Below are positions 1-8,088 of a stretch of DNA of 64,000 bases, one piece after another. Origin of the DNA: Curtobacterium sp. 9128 (GTDB lineage: Bacteria; Actinomycetota; Actinomycetes; Actinomycetales; Microbacteriaceae). The stretch spans positions 187,451 through 251,450 of the forward strand of contig NZ_VEAF01000004.1 in assembly GCF_007673775.1 (NCBI RefSeq), in the 5' to 3' direction. The notes under the pieces are model-generated. The model searched no databases. It had not been told where the DNA came from and saw only the letters and a list, made by a program, of their open reading frames with translations. The position numbers and the translations under genes are program-made. Position 1 is the stretch's first letter. Each line of letters starts with the position of its first letter.

Positions 1-1
1 G

Positions 2-373
2 CAGGTGCTCAAGGAGCGCGTGCCCGGTGTTCAGATCGTCGCCGTCGAGCCGAAGGACTCGCCGCTGCTCACCGAGGGCAAGGCCGGTCCGCACAAGATC
101 CAGGGCATCGGCGCGAACTTCGTCCCGGAGGTGCTCGACCGGTCCGTCATCGACGAGGTGTTCGACGTCGAGCTCGACGATGCGCTCCGGGTGGCCCGCG
201 ACCTCGCGACGCAGGAGGGCATCCTGTCCGGCATCTCGTCCGGCGCGATCATCCACGCGGCGCTCACCATCGCCGCGCGCCCGGAGAACGCCGGCAAGCG
301 CATCGTCGCGATCGTGTGCGACACCGGTGAGCGCTACCTGTCGACCGTGCTGTTCGAGGGACTCACTGCGTGA
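2..373 (+). CDS. cysK: Cysteine synthase A, C-terminal part (5' end outside the window)
   Basis: This is the C-terminal ~123 residues of a fold-type II PLP enzyme that makes L-cysteine from O-acetylserine and sulfide. The visible part carries the family motif LSGISSGA, the block [19 protein letters not shown] that follows the PLP-phosphate loop region, and the late [12 protein letters not shown] motif typical of CysK. The N-terminal half with the catalytic lysine lies upstream. Its stop overlaps the GTG start of the serine acetyltransferase gene (GTGA), so the two are translationally coupled. This matches the usual cysK-cysE operon, whose products form the cysteine synthase complex. Confidence 0.95.
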   Translation, partial: QVLKERVPGVQIVAVEPKDSPLLTEGKAGPHKIQGIGANFVPEVLDRSVIDEVFDVELDDALRVARDLATQEGILSGISSGAIIHAALTIAARPENAGKRIVAIVCDTGERYLSTVLFEGLTA

Positions 374-951
374 CCCCTCGCCGACGAGGCGTGCTGCGGA
401 CGCTCCGGGAGGACCTCGCCGCGGCGCGTCGAGGCGACCCCGCGGCACGTGGCGACCTCGAGAACGCCGTCGTCTACTCCGGCCTGCACGCGATCTGGGC
501 GTACCGGTTCGCGCACCGTCTGTGGATCGCCGAGGGACTGCCCGGGTCGCGCTTCGCAGCCCGGGTCGTGGCGCAGACGGCCAGGGCGGTCACGGGCATC
601 GAGATCCACCCGGGTGCACGGATCGGAGGACGGTTCTTCATCGACCACGGGATGGGCGTGGTGATCGGGGAGACCGCGGTCGTCGGTGACGACGTGCTCG
701 TGTTCCACGGCGTGACCCTGGGCGGTCGCGGTGGAGCGCACGGTCCCGGAGCGAAGCGGCACCCGACGGTCGGTGACCGCGTCGTCCTCGGCGCCGGGTC
801 GTCGCTCATCGGCGCCATCACCGTCGGCGCGGACTCGGTCGTCGGGGCGAACACGGTGGTCACGAAGGACGTGCCCGCATGGTCCGTCGTGACCGGGGTC
901 GCCGGGACGGCGCGGCCGCGGTCCGGCGACGAGGGGGTCCCGACGCTCTGA
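370..951 (+). CDS. cysE: Serine O-acetyltransferase
   Basis: The product (193 aa) acetylates L-serine with acetyl-CoA to give O-acetylserine, the substrate of CysK encoded just upstream. A short helical N-terminal domain (about residues 1-75) is followed by left-handed beta-helix hexapeptide repeats (about 78-180). The expected catalytic histidines lie in FIDHG (H93) and FHGVTLGG (H113), with the [10 protein letters not shown] repeat after them. The GTG start inside the cysK stop codon fits the length of short, actinobacterial-type CysE proteins. The C-terminal tail is short and ends in a leucine rather than the isoleucine classically inserted into the CysK active site. Confidence 0.95.
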   Translation: MTPRRRGVLRTLREDLAAARRGDPAARGDLENAVVYSGLHAIWAYRFAHRLWIAEGLPGSRFAARVVAQTARAVTGIEIHPGARIGGRFFIDHGMGVVIGETAVVGDDVLVFHGVTLGGRGGAHGPGAKRHPTVGDRVVLGAGSSLIGAITVGADSVVGANTVVTKDVPAWSVVTGVAGTARPRSGDEGVPTL

Positions 952-979
952 CGTCGGAGGAGTGGGGCATGCTGGTCCG

Positions 980-1363
980 ATGGACGGCAGGGCGTTGCAC
1001 GAGGTCGCCGCGCGGACGGCGTCGGCGCTGCCGGCGACCGAGGAGACCCAGCCCTTCGGCGAGGGCGCGTTCGTCTACAAGGTCGTCGGCAAGATGTTCG
1101 TGATGACGTCGGTACTCCGCGGGGTGCCGATCGTCAACCTGAAGTGCGCGCCGCCGCACGGCGCCGCCCTGGTCCGTGACCACGACGAGATCACGCCGGG
1201 CTGGCACATGAACAAGCGGCACTGGATCACCCTGGCCCCGGGGCCGGGGATCGACGAGACGCTGGTGGAGGACCTCGTGGCCAACGCCTGGGAACTCGTC
1301 GTCGCCGGCCTGCCGCGAGCGCGACGACCGCTCGACCCGGCACGGCGCCACGACACCGACTGA
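980..1363 (+). CDS. MmcQ/YjbR family protein
   Basis: A small protein of about 127 aa of the MmcQ/YjbR family, which has a CyaY-like fold and is often annotated as DNA-binding without a proven role. Supporting segments are the early EETQPFGEGAFVYKVVGKMF stretch, LKCAPPHGAALVRDH, PGWHMNKRHWITL and the final DLVANAWELV helix. ATG at 980 is chosen because it begins at the normal family N-terminus; an in-frame GTG at 962 sits directly against a GGAGGA sequence and would leave no spacer. It follows cysE by 28 bases but has no evident link to cysteine synthesis. Confidence 0.85.
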   Translation: MDGRALHEVAARTASALPATEETQPFGEGAFVYKVVGKMFVMTSVLRGVPIVNLKCAPPHGAALVRDHDEITPGWHMNKRHWITLAPGPGIDETLVEDLVANAWELVVAGLPRARRPLDPARRHDTD

Positions 1364-1384
1364 CCGGACTGGCAGGGTGGACCC

Positions 1385-2101
1385 ATGCTGTGGCGCAACG
1401 ACCGGACCGTGCTCGACGCCGCGACGGAGGCCGTCGGTCGCCTGCGCGGTGACCCGGCCCACACCGTCGCCGCCGCCGCGATGGACCTCTCCGGACGTGT
1501 CCACACCGCGGTGAACGTGTCGCACTTCACCGGCGGTCCCTGCGCCGAGCTGGCGGTGCTCGGCGCCGCCGCTGCCGTGTCGGACGACCCGGTGATGACC
1601 ATCGTCGCGGTCGCCGACCGCGGTCGCGGCGTCATCCCGCCCTGCGGTCGGTGCCGGCAGGTGCTCCTCGACCTCCAACCGCAGGTGCTCGTGCTCATGC
1701 CCGGCCAGGACGATCCGGTCGGGACGCCCGTCCGCGACCTGCTCCCCGGCGCGTACGACTGGCCGGACGCCGGCGCGAGTCGGGTCGTGCGGTTCAGCGG
1801 ACGGTACCGCGACGACGTGCTCGCCGGTCGGAAGACGGCGACGATCCGGTTCCGCGACCCGCAGGGGGTGGGCCCGACGACGTTCGTGTTCGAGGACGAG
1901 GACGCTGCGGGGTTCGCCCGGGTCGACGCGGTGATCGAGTCCGTCACCGCGAAGCCCGTCGCGGAGATCGACGAGCGCGACGCTCATGACGAGGGCGTCG
2001 GTTCGGTGGCGGCACTGCGCGACGGGCTCGCCGGGCACTACCCACAGCTGGGCGCTGCCGACGTCGTCGAGGTGGTGCGCTTCCGCGTGACAGGCGACTG
2101 A
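1385..2101 (+). CDS. Cytidine deaminase-ASCH domain fusion protein
   Basis: Two nucleoside-related domains are joined in 238 aa. Residues 1-130 form a cytidine deaminase: the zinc/catalytic motif is GGPCAEL (C53, E55) and PPCGRCRQ (C87, C90). Residues 135-238 form an ASCH domain closely resembling E. coli YqfB, an N4-acetylcytidine amidohydrolase: VLAGRKTATIR supplies K150 and T153, and the acidic residue after the DAHDE motif (E203) matches the third catalytic residue. The likely inference is that N4-acylcytidine is hydrolysed to cytidine and then deaminated to uridine within one polypeptide. Both active sites look intact. The upstream gene is unrelated, so the domain pairing is the main functional clue. 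Confidence 0.85.
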   Translation: MLWRNDRTVLDAATEAVGRLRGDPAHTVAAAAMDLSGRVHTAVNVSHFTGGPCAELAVLGAAAAVSDDPVMTIVAVADRGRGVIPPCGRCRQVLLDLQPQVLVLMPGQDDPVGTPVRDLLPGAYDWPDAGASRVVRFSGRYRDDVLAGRKTATIRFRDPQGVGPTTFVFEDEDAAGFARVDAVIESVTAKPVAEIDERDAHDEGVGSVAALRDGLAGHYPQLGAADVVEVVRFRVTGD

Positions 2102-2114
2102 CGGGCAGCGGACA

Positions 2115-3251
2115 TCACGGCCGTGGGTCCGCGGTCGTCCGCGCACGGTGACGGCGGTCGAGGAGCACACCGGTCGCGCCTCCGGCGAGCACGAACGCCA
2201 CGGCGGCCGCGAGCAGTCGTCCCTCCGGGAAGCCACGGGTGACGACGGCTCCCGCGGCGAGGAACGACGCCGCAGCGGCCACCGACGCGATCGCGGCGAC
2301 CGCGACCAGCGCGCGGAGCCGTCCACGGTCCCAGCCGAGCCACAGGCTCTGCCCGACCAGGACCGCCCCGGCGACGAGGGCCACCGGTCGGGCGCCGAAG
2401 GTGATGCCGTAACGCAGGGCGAGGGACGGGACGGCGAACAGCGCCACGAACCAGCCGACCGACCGCGTCGCCGACGCCATCACCGGGCCGACCGGACGTC
2501 GGTCGCGGTGCGCCCACCACCGACTCAGTGTCAGGACGACGCCGGCGACCGTCACCACGGGGAGCCACCGGACGAGGTGCGCGGAGTTGTACAGGGTGGC
2601 GACGTCGTACACGGCGAGGACCAGGCATCCGAGCGCACCGGCCGAGAGGGCGAGGGGCACCAGGCCGGACGGGCGTGCGCGTCCGGCGGTGAGGCCGCCG
2701 AGCAGGAGCGGCGTCACGATCCCCGATGCGACCCGGACGACGACGTCGATCGGCGTCCACGGGTTCGCCAGGTCGAGCTCGATGCGGCAGAAGGTCACCG
2801 TGAACGCCCCGGACACCAGCCACCGGACGGCGAGCACGCGGGCGGCGACGTCGGGTCCGCACCAGCGCCCCACCAGCAGGTACGCGAGCATCACGAACGG
2901 CAGCTCCAGGGCCGCCTGGACGTGCAGGACCGTCCAGGGCCAGGCCGGCAGCACCGCGGCGAGCGAGCCGATGTCAGCGAGGTCGAACCACCCGGGCGGC
3001 AGGTACCGCGTGACACGACCGGGATCACCGTGCCAGGCCTGCTCGACGAAGGCGACGACGAAGAGCTGGTTGCCGAGGAACAGGGCGACGACCACGCCGA
3101 GCCACGTCCCCGGGTGCCGGAGGACTCCCGAGCGGCGCCGTCCGGGGTCCTCGGCGAGCGGGGGAACCGCGGACGGTCGGACCCGTGGCACCACGACCAC
3201 GGACAGGACGGTCGCGGCGACGATCACGGTCACGAGCACGGCTTCCCCCAC
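2115..3251 (-). CDS. Polytopic membrane protein of unknown function
   Basis: The 378-aa product is hydrophobic, with roughly nine to ten predicted transmembrane segments: an N-terminal one at residues 5-22, then regular helices separated by short Arg-rich loops. It ends in a charged cytoplasmic tail (DRRHRARTTADPRP). A polar segment near residues 70-95 (HGDPGRVTRYLPPGW) and the pattern FCRIELDLANPWTPID are the most distinctive parts. I recognise no family and no catalytic motif. GTG at 3251 is the most upstream plausible start. It is convergent with the deaminase-ASCH gene and appears to be transcribed alone. Confidence 0.6.
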   Translation of the reverse strand: MGEAVLVTVIVAATVLSVVVVPRVRPSAVPPLAEDPGRRRSGVLRHPGTWLGVVVALFLGNQLFVVAFVEQAWHGDPGRVTRYLPPGWFDLADIGSLAAVLPAWPWTVLHVQAALELPFVMLAYLLVGRWCGPDVAARVLAVRWLVSGAFTVTFCRIELDLANPWTPIDVVVRVASGIVTPLLLGGLTAGRARPSGLVPLALSAGALGCLVLAVYDVATLYNSAHLVRWLPVVTVAGVVLTLSRWWAHRDRRPVGPVMASATRSVGWFVALFAVPSLALRYGITFGARPVALVAGAVLVGQSLWLGWDRGRLRALVAVAAIASVAAAASFLAAGAVVTRGFPEGRLLAAAVAFVLAGGATGVLLDRRHRARTTADPRP

Positions 3252-3319
3252 GCGGGGAGCGTACCGGGCTCACCCGGTCGCCTGGTCCGGCCGCGTCGTC
3301 CCGCGCACGCACCGTCCGG

Positions 3320-3952
3320 TCAGGTCCGTCGCGCGAGGACCTTCGTCACGTCCCGACGCACCTTCGGCGCGATGGGCGCCGTGCTGGACAGGACCGCCTC
3401 GGCCTGCTCGACCGTCAACCCGGCGAACATGGCTCCGATCGTCACGCCGTGGTCGGGACGGTGCAGCACCGTGACGGCGTCACCGGCGGACACGGGTCCG
3501 GACTTCACGACCCGGAGGTAGGCGCCGGGCCGGCCCTCCTCGGCGAACCGCTTCACCCACCCCCGCACGCCCATCCGACGAGCGAAGGTCGCACAGGGGA
3601 TCCGCGGGATGGTCACCTCGAGTTCCAGGGTCGCCCCGATCCGCCAGCGCTCGCCGGTGACCGCCCCGGTGACGTCGAGGCCGGAGGTCCGGAGGTTCTC
3701 ACCGAACAGGCCGGCGGGCACGGGCCGGTCGAGCAGCGCCGCGAAGTGGTCGGCGTCCTCGTCGGCGTACGCGTACACGGCCTGGTCCTCGCCGCCGTGG
3801 TGCTTGCGGTCCGCCTGCACGTCGGCGTACAGACCGAGCGGACGGACGCGGACCGGCCCGTCGACCGGACGCTTGTCGATCGCGGTGACCCCGATGGTGC
3901 CGGAGTCCGGCAGCAGGTGGTCGACGCGGCAGACGGCGGTGACGAGCGACAT
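3320..3952 (-). CDS. MOSC domain-containing protein (YiiM-like)
   Basis: A 210-aa MOSC (molybdenum cofactor sulfurase C-terminal) protein. Family marks are ADRKHHGGEDQAVYAYA near residue 50, GLFGENLRTSGLDVTGAVTGERW in the middle, and the conserved cysteine in IPRIPCATFARRM. After the MOSC core comes YLRVVKSGPVSAGD and a helical tail, as in E. coli YiiM, which reduces N-hydroxylated bases using molybdenum cofactor. A similar role in detoxifying N-hydroxylated compounds is inferred. It stands alone, divergent from the sigma-factor operon. Confidence 0.88.
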   Translation of the reverse strand: MSLVTAVCRVDHLLPDSGTIGVTAIDKRPVDGPVRVRPLGLYADVQADRKHHGGEDQAVYAYADEDADHFAALLDRPVPAGLFGENLRTSGLDVTGAVTGERWRIGATLELEVTIPRIPCATFARRMGVRGWVKRFAEEGRPGAYLRVVKSGPVSAGDAVTVLHRPDHGVTIGAMFAGLTVEQAEAVLSSTAPIAPKVRRDVTKVLARRT

Positions 3953-4071
3953 GCCCTCAAGGATGCCGCAGCCGGGCCGATGCGTGACGAACCGGCCCTG
4001 CGGTGCGTCTCACCACGGGGCGGACGACGCATCCGCAGGCATCGTGCACCCACGACCAGTAGAAGGGGACC

Positions 4072-4638
4072 GTGTCACATCCACCGAACCGGACACCACT
4101 CGCCGACCTCGACGACGGCATCCTCGCGGGCCGGTCCGCCGACGGCGACGTCCGCGCCTTCGAGGTGCTCATCCGCCGGCACACGCCCCTGCTCCGGGCG
4201 TACGCGCGCCGCACGCTCGGGTCCACCGACGAGCTCGACGACGTCGTGCAGGAGACGTTCATCACCGCCTGGAACCGACTCGACGCGCTCGAGGACCACG
4301 CGCACGTCAAGGCGTGGCTCATGCGGATCCTCAGTCGGAAGTGCCTCGACCGCATCCGGGCGCGCCGGCACCACGACGACGTCACCGAGCTCGAGATCGA
4401 GGCGCCGTCGGACGGTGCACCGGAACGGGTCGCCGAGGCGCGTGACCGCGAACACGCGGTGGAGGCTGCACTCGCGTCCCTGCCGGAGGCGCAGCGCCGC
4501 TGCTGGCTGATGAAGGAGGCGCTCGGGTACCGCTACGAGGAGATCGCGGAGGAGCTCGACGTGCCGCTGTCGACGGTCCGTGGGCTCCTCTCGCGGGCCC
4601 GGAAGAACATGATCCAGCTGATGGAGGGATGGCGATGA
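4072..4638 (+). CDS. RNA polymerase sigma factor, ECF (sigma-70 family)
   Basis: A 188-aa ECF sigma factor. Region 2 lies at about residues 25-95 with DVVQETFITAWNRLD and the following -10 recognition helix (KAWLMRILSRKCLDRIRARR). Region 4 is at about 130-183, where the helix-turn-helix YRYEEIAEELDVPLSTVRGL precedes LLSRARKNM. The GTG start at 4072 has a good AAGGGGA ribosome-binding site. Its stop overlaps the next start (ATGA), coupling it to two Asp23-like genes. There is no anti-sigma factor with a zinc motif or membrane helix here, so control may run through the downstream proteins or act at transcription. Confidence 0.9.
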   Translation: MSHPPNRTPLADLDDGILAGRSADGDVRAFEVLIRRHTPLLRAYARRTLGSTDELDDVVQETFITAWNRLDALEDHAHVKAWLMRILSRKCLDRIRARRHHDDVTELEIEAPSDGAPERVAEARDREHAVEAALASLPEAQRRCWLMKEALGYRYEEIAEELDVPLSTVRGLLSRARKNMIQLMEGWR

Positions 4639-5258
4639 CCGACGCACCTGACCCGTTGGAGGTGAACCGCCAGACGCTCGCGGCGCTCGAGCCGGAGGAC
4701 CTCGACGGGCACTCGATCGACGACCTCGCCGACTACCTCGACGCGGGCATGCGTCCGGCGGACCCGAGCATCGACGACTCCCCGGCGTGCCAGAACGCGC
4801 TCGCGGCGATCATCCGGCTCCGGCAGGCGACGCTCGGCTCGCTCGAGGCCGCAGCCCGCGCCGAGGCACCGGCCGACGACTCGTGGATCGGCGGTGTCCT
4901 GGCCAACATCTCGATCGAGGCGCGCTCCGGACGTGACGTCCCGCTCCGCACCGAGGCGCCGTCCGAGCACCTCGTCATGACGGAGGGCGCGATCCGGTCC
5001 CTGGTCCGCCGGGCCGGCGACTCGGTCCCCGGCATCGTCGTCGCACGGTGCTCGATCGACGGGGACGTCACGGTGCTCGCCGCACCCGTCCGGGTGTCGG
5101 TCGAGGTGGCGATCGTCGTCGGGCCCTCGATCCCGGCGACCGCGGACCTCGTCCGGCTGGCGGTGGACGCGGCCTTGCGGGAACAGACGGACCTGGTGGT
5201 GGAGGCGATCGACGTGGTCGTCCGGGACCTGATCGAGACGATGGAGGAGGACGCATGA
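4635..5258 (+). CDS. Asp23/Gls24-like protein coupled to the sigma factor
   Basis: The C-terminal ~110 residues of this 207-aa protein resemble Asp23/Gls24 (alkaline shock) proteins: a VPGIVVARCSIDGDVTV strand pair, VSVEVAIVVGPSIPATADLV, then an amphipathic helix and a VEAIDVVVRDLIE strand. The N-terminal half is acidic and helical (EDLDGHSIDDLADYLDAGM) and could contact the sigma factor, though this is only inference. There is no transmembrane segment. ATG 4635 is preferred over 4629 because a GGAGGGA site precedes it by about six bases and it overlaps the sigma-factor stop codon. Family members in Firmicutes sit beneath the envelope and respond to stress. Confidence 0.75.
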   Translation: MTDAPDPLEVNRQTLAALEPEDLDGHSIDDLADYLDAGMRPADPSIDDSPACQNALAAIIRLRQATLGSLEAAARAEAPADDSWIGGVLANISIEARSGRDVPLRTEAPSEHLVMTEGAIRSLVRRAGDSVPGIVVARCSIDGDVTVLAAPVRVSVEVAIVVGPSIPATADLVRLAVDAALREQTDLVVEAIDVVVRDLIETMEEDA

Positions 5259-5668
5259 GTGACGTCGAGGACACCCGCGCCGGTGGACCGCGCGAGGCCG
5301 GACCGCGGGGTTCCGACCTGCCCGGTTCCGACCTGCCCGGTTCCGACCTGCCCGGCGCCGGCCTGCCCGCCGCCGGCGCGCTCGCCGCGATCGAGACCGC
5401 GGTCCTGGCGGTCCCCGGCGTCGCGGAGCTGTACCGGGCGATGCCGACGATCGAGAGCGCGATCGCATCGATCCGCGGGGTCCGTGGGACGGAGCCGACG
5501 CCGCGGATCGTCGTCGATGACGGCGAGCTCCGCGTGGTGATCGGGACCGACGGCGTCGTGCCGGCGCCCCGCGTCGCCCGAGCGGTGCACGATGCCGCCG
5601 TCGCCGAGGCCGACCGGCACGCGCTCGCGCTGACGAGGATCGACGTCCGCGTCGCCCGCGTCGGCTGA
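5255..5668 (+). CDS. Second Asp23-like small protein with a GSDLP repeat N-terminus
   Basis: The product is 137 aa. Residues ~15-40 contain three consecutive GSDLP units, encoded by perfect 15-base repeats at about 5309-5353. The rest (from about residue 45) has the strand/helix layout of a reduced Asp23 domain: PTPRIVVDDGELRVVIGTDG, a helix rich in alanine, then LTRIDVRVARVG. It starts in the stop codon of the preceding gene (ATGA) and closes the sigma-factor operon. Whether it interacts with the upstream Asp23-like protein is unknown; the coupling suggests similar stoichiometry. Confidence 0.65.
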   Translation: MSDVEDTRAGGPREAGPRGSDLPGSDLPGSDLPGAGLPAAGALAAIETAVLAVPGVAELYRAMPTIESAIASIRGVRGTEPTPRIVVDDGELRVVIGTDGVVPAPRVARAVHDAAVAEADRHALALTRIDVRVARVG

Positions 5669-5763
5669 GCGTCGAACCGCAGGGAGTCCGCGTCGGCCGA
5701 GCGTCGAAGCGCAGGGAGTCCGCGTCGGCTGAACGTCGTCCGGGGGAGGAGTCCGCGTCGGCG
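5657..5763. repeat. Tandem ~32-base repeat between the sigma operon and ltrA
   Basis: Three to four degenerate copies of a unit containing GGGAGTCCGCGTCGGC and GAGCGTCGAA run from the last codons of the preceding gene to the end of the convergent ltrA gene. The copies differ by single bases. No stem long enough for a terminator is obvious. Confidence 0.7.
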
Positions 5764-5771
5764 TGGCCCCG

Positions 5772-6911
5772 TCAGTCCGCGACCTCGAGGACCACGACGG
5801 TCGCGGCGACCAGCAGCGCCGTCAGGACCAGCGACGCCTCCGGCACGGCGATCGTCGCGAGCACCGCGAGGACCAGCCCCACGACGGTGACGTTCCACCG
5901 CAGGGCGAGGGACGGCCGCAGCGCGAGTGCCCAGACCGCCGCCACGAACAGCGCGACCGGGACCGCGACGGTGGCGGCGACGCCGGCGTCCGACATGTCC
6001 GCCCGACCCGCGTCCGCACTGACGGCGACCTCGATGCCCGCGGGGATCGCCGCGGCGGCGGCGAACACCACGTAGTGGCCGTAGCCGAACAGCAGGGCGC
6101 TCGGGAGTCCGCGGATGCGGGCGTGTTGCTCGCGGGAGAAGTAGACCCACCACAGGCCGGCGACGATGACGAGCCCGCTGGCGGCCAGGACGAGCAGTGG
6201 TCCCAGGTGGTCGGCGTGGGTGAGTCCGTCGATGACCGCGTTCGCGGACGCGACGAGCCCCTCGCCGAGCACGATGAGCGTGAACAGCGCGTACCGCTCG
6301 GCGATGTGGTGCGTGTGCCAGGGAGTGGTCTCGGCGCGGGACTCCGACCAGATCGGGACGAGGACCTCGAACAGGACGAGCACCGGGGCGATCACGCGCG
6401 GCCATCCGGCGGGCGTGGCCAGCATGCCGACCCAGAGCACCTGCACGACGGTGATGCCGACGGCGTAGTGCAGCGCCGTGGACCGGTACCGCGGCGAGGA
6501 GACGGCCGCCCTGATCCACTGACCGACGAGGGCGAGCCGCATCACCACGTAGCCGATGACGACGACGGAGTACTCCCCGTCCCGCATCGCCGGTCCGACC
6601 CCGGCGGCGAGCACGAGCACGCCGCCCATCTGCACGAACGTCATCACCCGGTACAGCCAGTCGTCGGTGTCGAACGACGTCGCGAACCACGAGAAGTTCA
6701 GCCACGCCCACCAGATCGAGAAGAACACGAAGGCGTACGACGCGATGGCGGAGGTGACGTGGCCCTCGGCCTCGATCTCGTGCAGGTTCATCGCGGCGAA
6801 GCCCACCGCGACGACGAAGACCAGGTCGAAGAGGAGCTCGAGGGGGCTGGCGGCGCGGTGCCCCTCGCCGGGGTCGCGTGGCCACATGCGGCGGAGTCCG
6901 ATCGTCGTCAC
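5772..6911 (-). CDS. Low temperature requirement protein A family membrane protein
   Basis: A 379-aa LtrA-family protein with about ten transmembrane helices. The signature N-terminus is present: the SPLELLFDLVFVVAVG block, then SIWWAWLNFSWFATSFDTDDW. The mid-protein HHIAERYALFTLIVLGEG motif is also typical. The family was named for cold growth of Listeria; its biochemical activity is not established. A GTG start at 6911 gives the family N-terminus without extra residues. It is transcribed in the same direction as the transglycosylase gene upstream but is separated from it by a strong hairpin. Confidence 0.88.
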   Translation of the reverse strand: MTTIGLRRMWPRDPGEGHRAASPLELLFDLVFVVAVGFAAMNLHEIEAEGHVTSAIASYAFVFFSIWWAWLNFSWFATSFDTDDWLYRVMTFVQMGGVLVLAAGVGPAMRDGEYSVVVIGYVVMRLALVGQWIRAAVSSPRYRSTALHYAVGITVVQVLWVGMLATPAGWPRVIAPVLVLFEVLVPIWSESRAETTPWHTHHIAERYALFTLIVLGEGLVASANAVIDGLTHADHLGPLLVLAASGLVIVAGLWWVYFSREQHARIRGLPSALLFGYGHYVVFAAAAAIPAGIEVAVSADAGRADMSDAGVAATVAVPVALFVAAVWALALRPSLALRWNVTVVGLVLAVLATIAVPEASLVLTALLVAATVVVLEVAD

Positions 6912-6928
6912 CGTGCATGCCTACACGA

Positions 6929-6963
6929 CGACGCGGGCCCCGGGGAAGCCGGGTCCCGCGTCG
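6929..6963 (-). terminator. Rho-independent-like hairpin after the lytic transglycosylase gene
   Basis: Arms CGACGCGGGCCCCGG and CCGGGTCCCGCGTCG form a 15-base stem with one mismatch and a short loop, 14 bases beyond the transglycosylase stop. There is no strong T-tract, as is common in high-GC actinobacteria. It should also insulate ltrA from upstream transcription. Confidence 0.7.
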
Positions 6964-6976
6964 CCGTGACGGTCGA

Positions 6977-7843
6977 TCAGTAGAAGTTCGTCGCCTGCGA
7001 GTGGCTCCACGCCGCGCACGGCGTGCCGTACGCGGCCTTGATGTACTGCAGCCCCCACGTGACCTGCGTGGTCGCGTTGTCGGCCCAGTCCGGAGCGATC
7101 GTGCCCATCTTCGACCCGGGCAGCGCCTGCGGGATCCCGGTCGCTCCGGACGGGTTGTGCGCCCGGTAGTCCCAACCGGACTCCTTGGTCCAGAGGCTGT
7201 TCAGGCACTGGAACTGTGCCGCGCCCCACCCGTACTGCGATGCGGCGAGAGCGCTCGCGGTGGCCTTCGCGCCCGCGGGTGTGTTCGCGGCGGCCTTCGC
7301 TGCGGCCGCTGCTGCGGCGTCGGCAGCGGCCCGGTCCGCCGCGGCCTGCGCGGCTGCGGCCTGCGCTGCTGCGACCCGGGCGTCGGCGTCCTGCTTGTCC
7401 TGGTCCGCACTGGCCTGCGCGACGTCCTGGGTGGTGTCGACGGTCGCGGCGATGCGCTCGGTCAGGGTGCCGCCGGAGCGCTGCGACGCCTTCGTCAGGG
7501 ACGTGATGTCCCGTTCGAGCGCCGCCGTGTCGGTCTTGTCGTTCGCGTTCGCGAGCACCGTGCGTGCCGTGACGACGGTCGCGGCGGCCTGTGCACGGTC
7601 GAGTGCCGCGCCGCTGAGCGCAGGACCGGGGCTGGCGGTCTGCACGCCGACGGCCTCGGCGAGTGCGGGCTGCGTGCTCACCGTGAGGGCGCCACCGGCG
7701 ACGGCGAGGACGGCCGCCCCGCTGGCGATGAGGACGCCTCGGCGGCGGAGCACGCGGCGGATCCGGCGACCGGGGGAGTCCAGTGCCGCTCGGCGGGTGG
7801 TGGGGGTCGTGTCGGTCGGGGTTTCGGGGTGCTGTCCTGTCAT
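6977..7843 (-). CDS. Secreted transglycosylase-like cell wall hydrolase
   Basis: A 288-aa exported protein. It has an N-terminal basic stretch (RRIRRVLRRR) and hydrophobic segment (residues ~36-55) as a signal/anchor, an alanine-rich helical or coiled-coil region (about 75-200), and a C-terminal lysozyme-like domain. That domain carries the catalytic-type glutamate in LWTKESGWDYRA (E221), then NPSGATGIPQALPGSKM and WGLQYIKAAYGTPCAAW, as in resuscitation-factor/SLT-like wall hydrolases of Microbacteriaceae. ATG at 7843 is chosen because the in-frame region upstream is a low-complexity extension unlike any signal peptide. It probably remodels peptidoglycan at the cell surface. Confidence 0.85.
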   Translation of the reverse strand: MTGQHPETPTDTTPTTRRAALDSPGRRIRRVLRRRGVLIASGAAVLAVAGGALTVSTQPALAEAVGVQTASPGPALSGAALDRAQAAATVVTARTVLANANDKTDTAALERDITSLTKASQRSGGTLTERIAATVDTTQDVAQASADQDKQDADARVAAAQAAAAQAAADRAAADAAAAAAAKAAANTPAGAKATASALAASQYGWGAAQFQCLNSLWTKESGWDYRAHNPSGATGIPQALPGSKMGTIAPDWADNATTQVTWGLQYIKAAYGTPCAAWSHSQATNFY

Positions 7844-8088
7844 CGATTCCGGTGGTCGGCGGTTCGTGCGTGCGCGCTTGCGTCGTCGCGAGAGGGCACC
7901 GTGAGCCGGTGGAGACCGGACGGTGGTGTGGGGCCCGTCCGTCCGCACGGTCCGACCTGCCGTGTGGGGCGGCGGTCGCGTCGGCGAAGCGGCAACGATG
8001 ACCGACGACCCTGAGCAGGACGTCCGGAGCACCTGGCAGAACCGTCCGTCCACCCGGTCGTCCGGCCGCTGATCCGACCGGATCGCCG

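Noticed and set aside
860..2326. A 488-residue minus-strand open frame over cysE end, YjbR-like and deaminase genes
   Set aside because: High-GC antisense frame with Arg/Pro/His-rich composition and no family motif; the plus-strand genes have intact active sites.
6977..8053. Longer start for the cell wall hydrolase at 8053
   Set aside because: The extra ~70 residues are Pro/Arg/Thr-rich and precede the basic region plus hydrophobic signal segment, which would then be internal.
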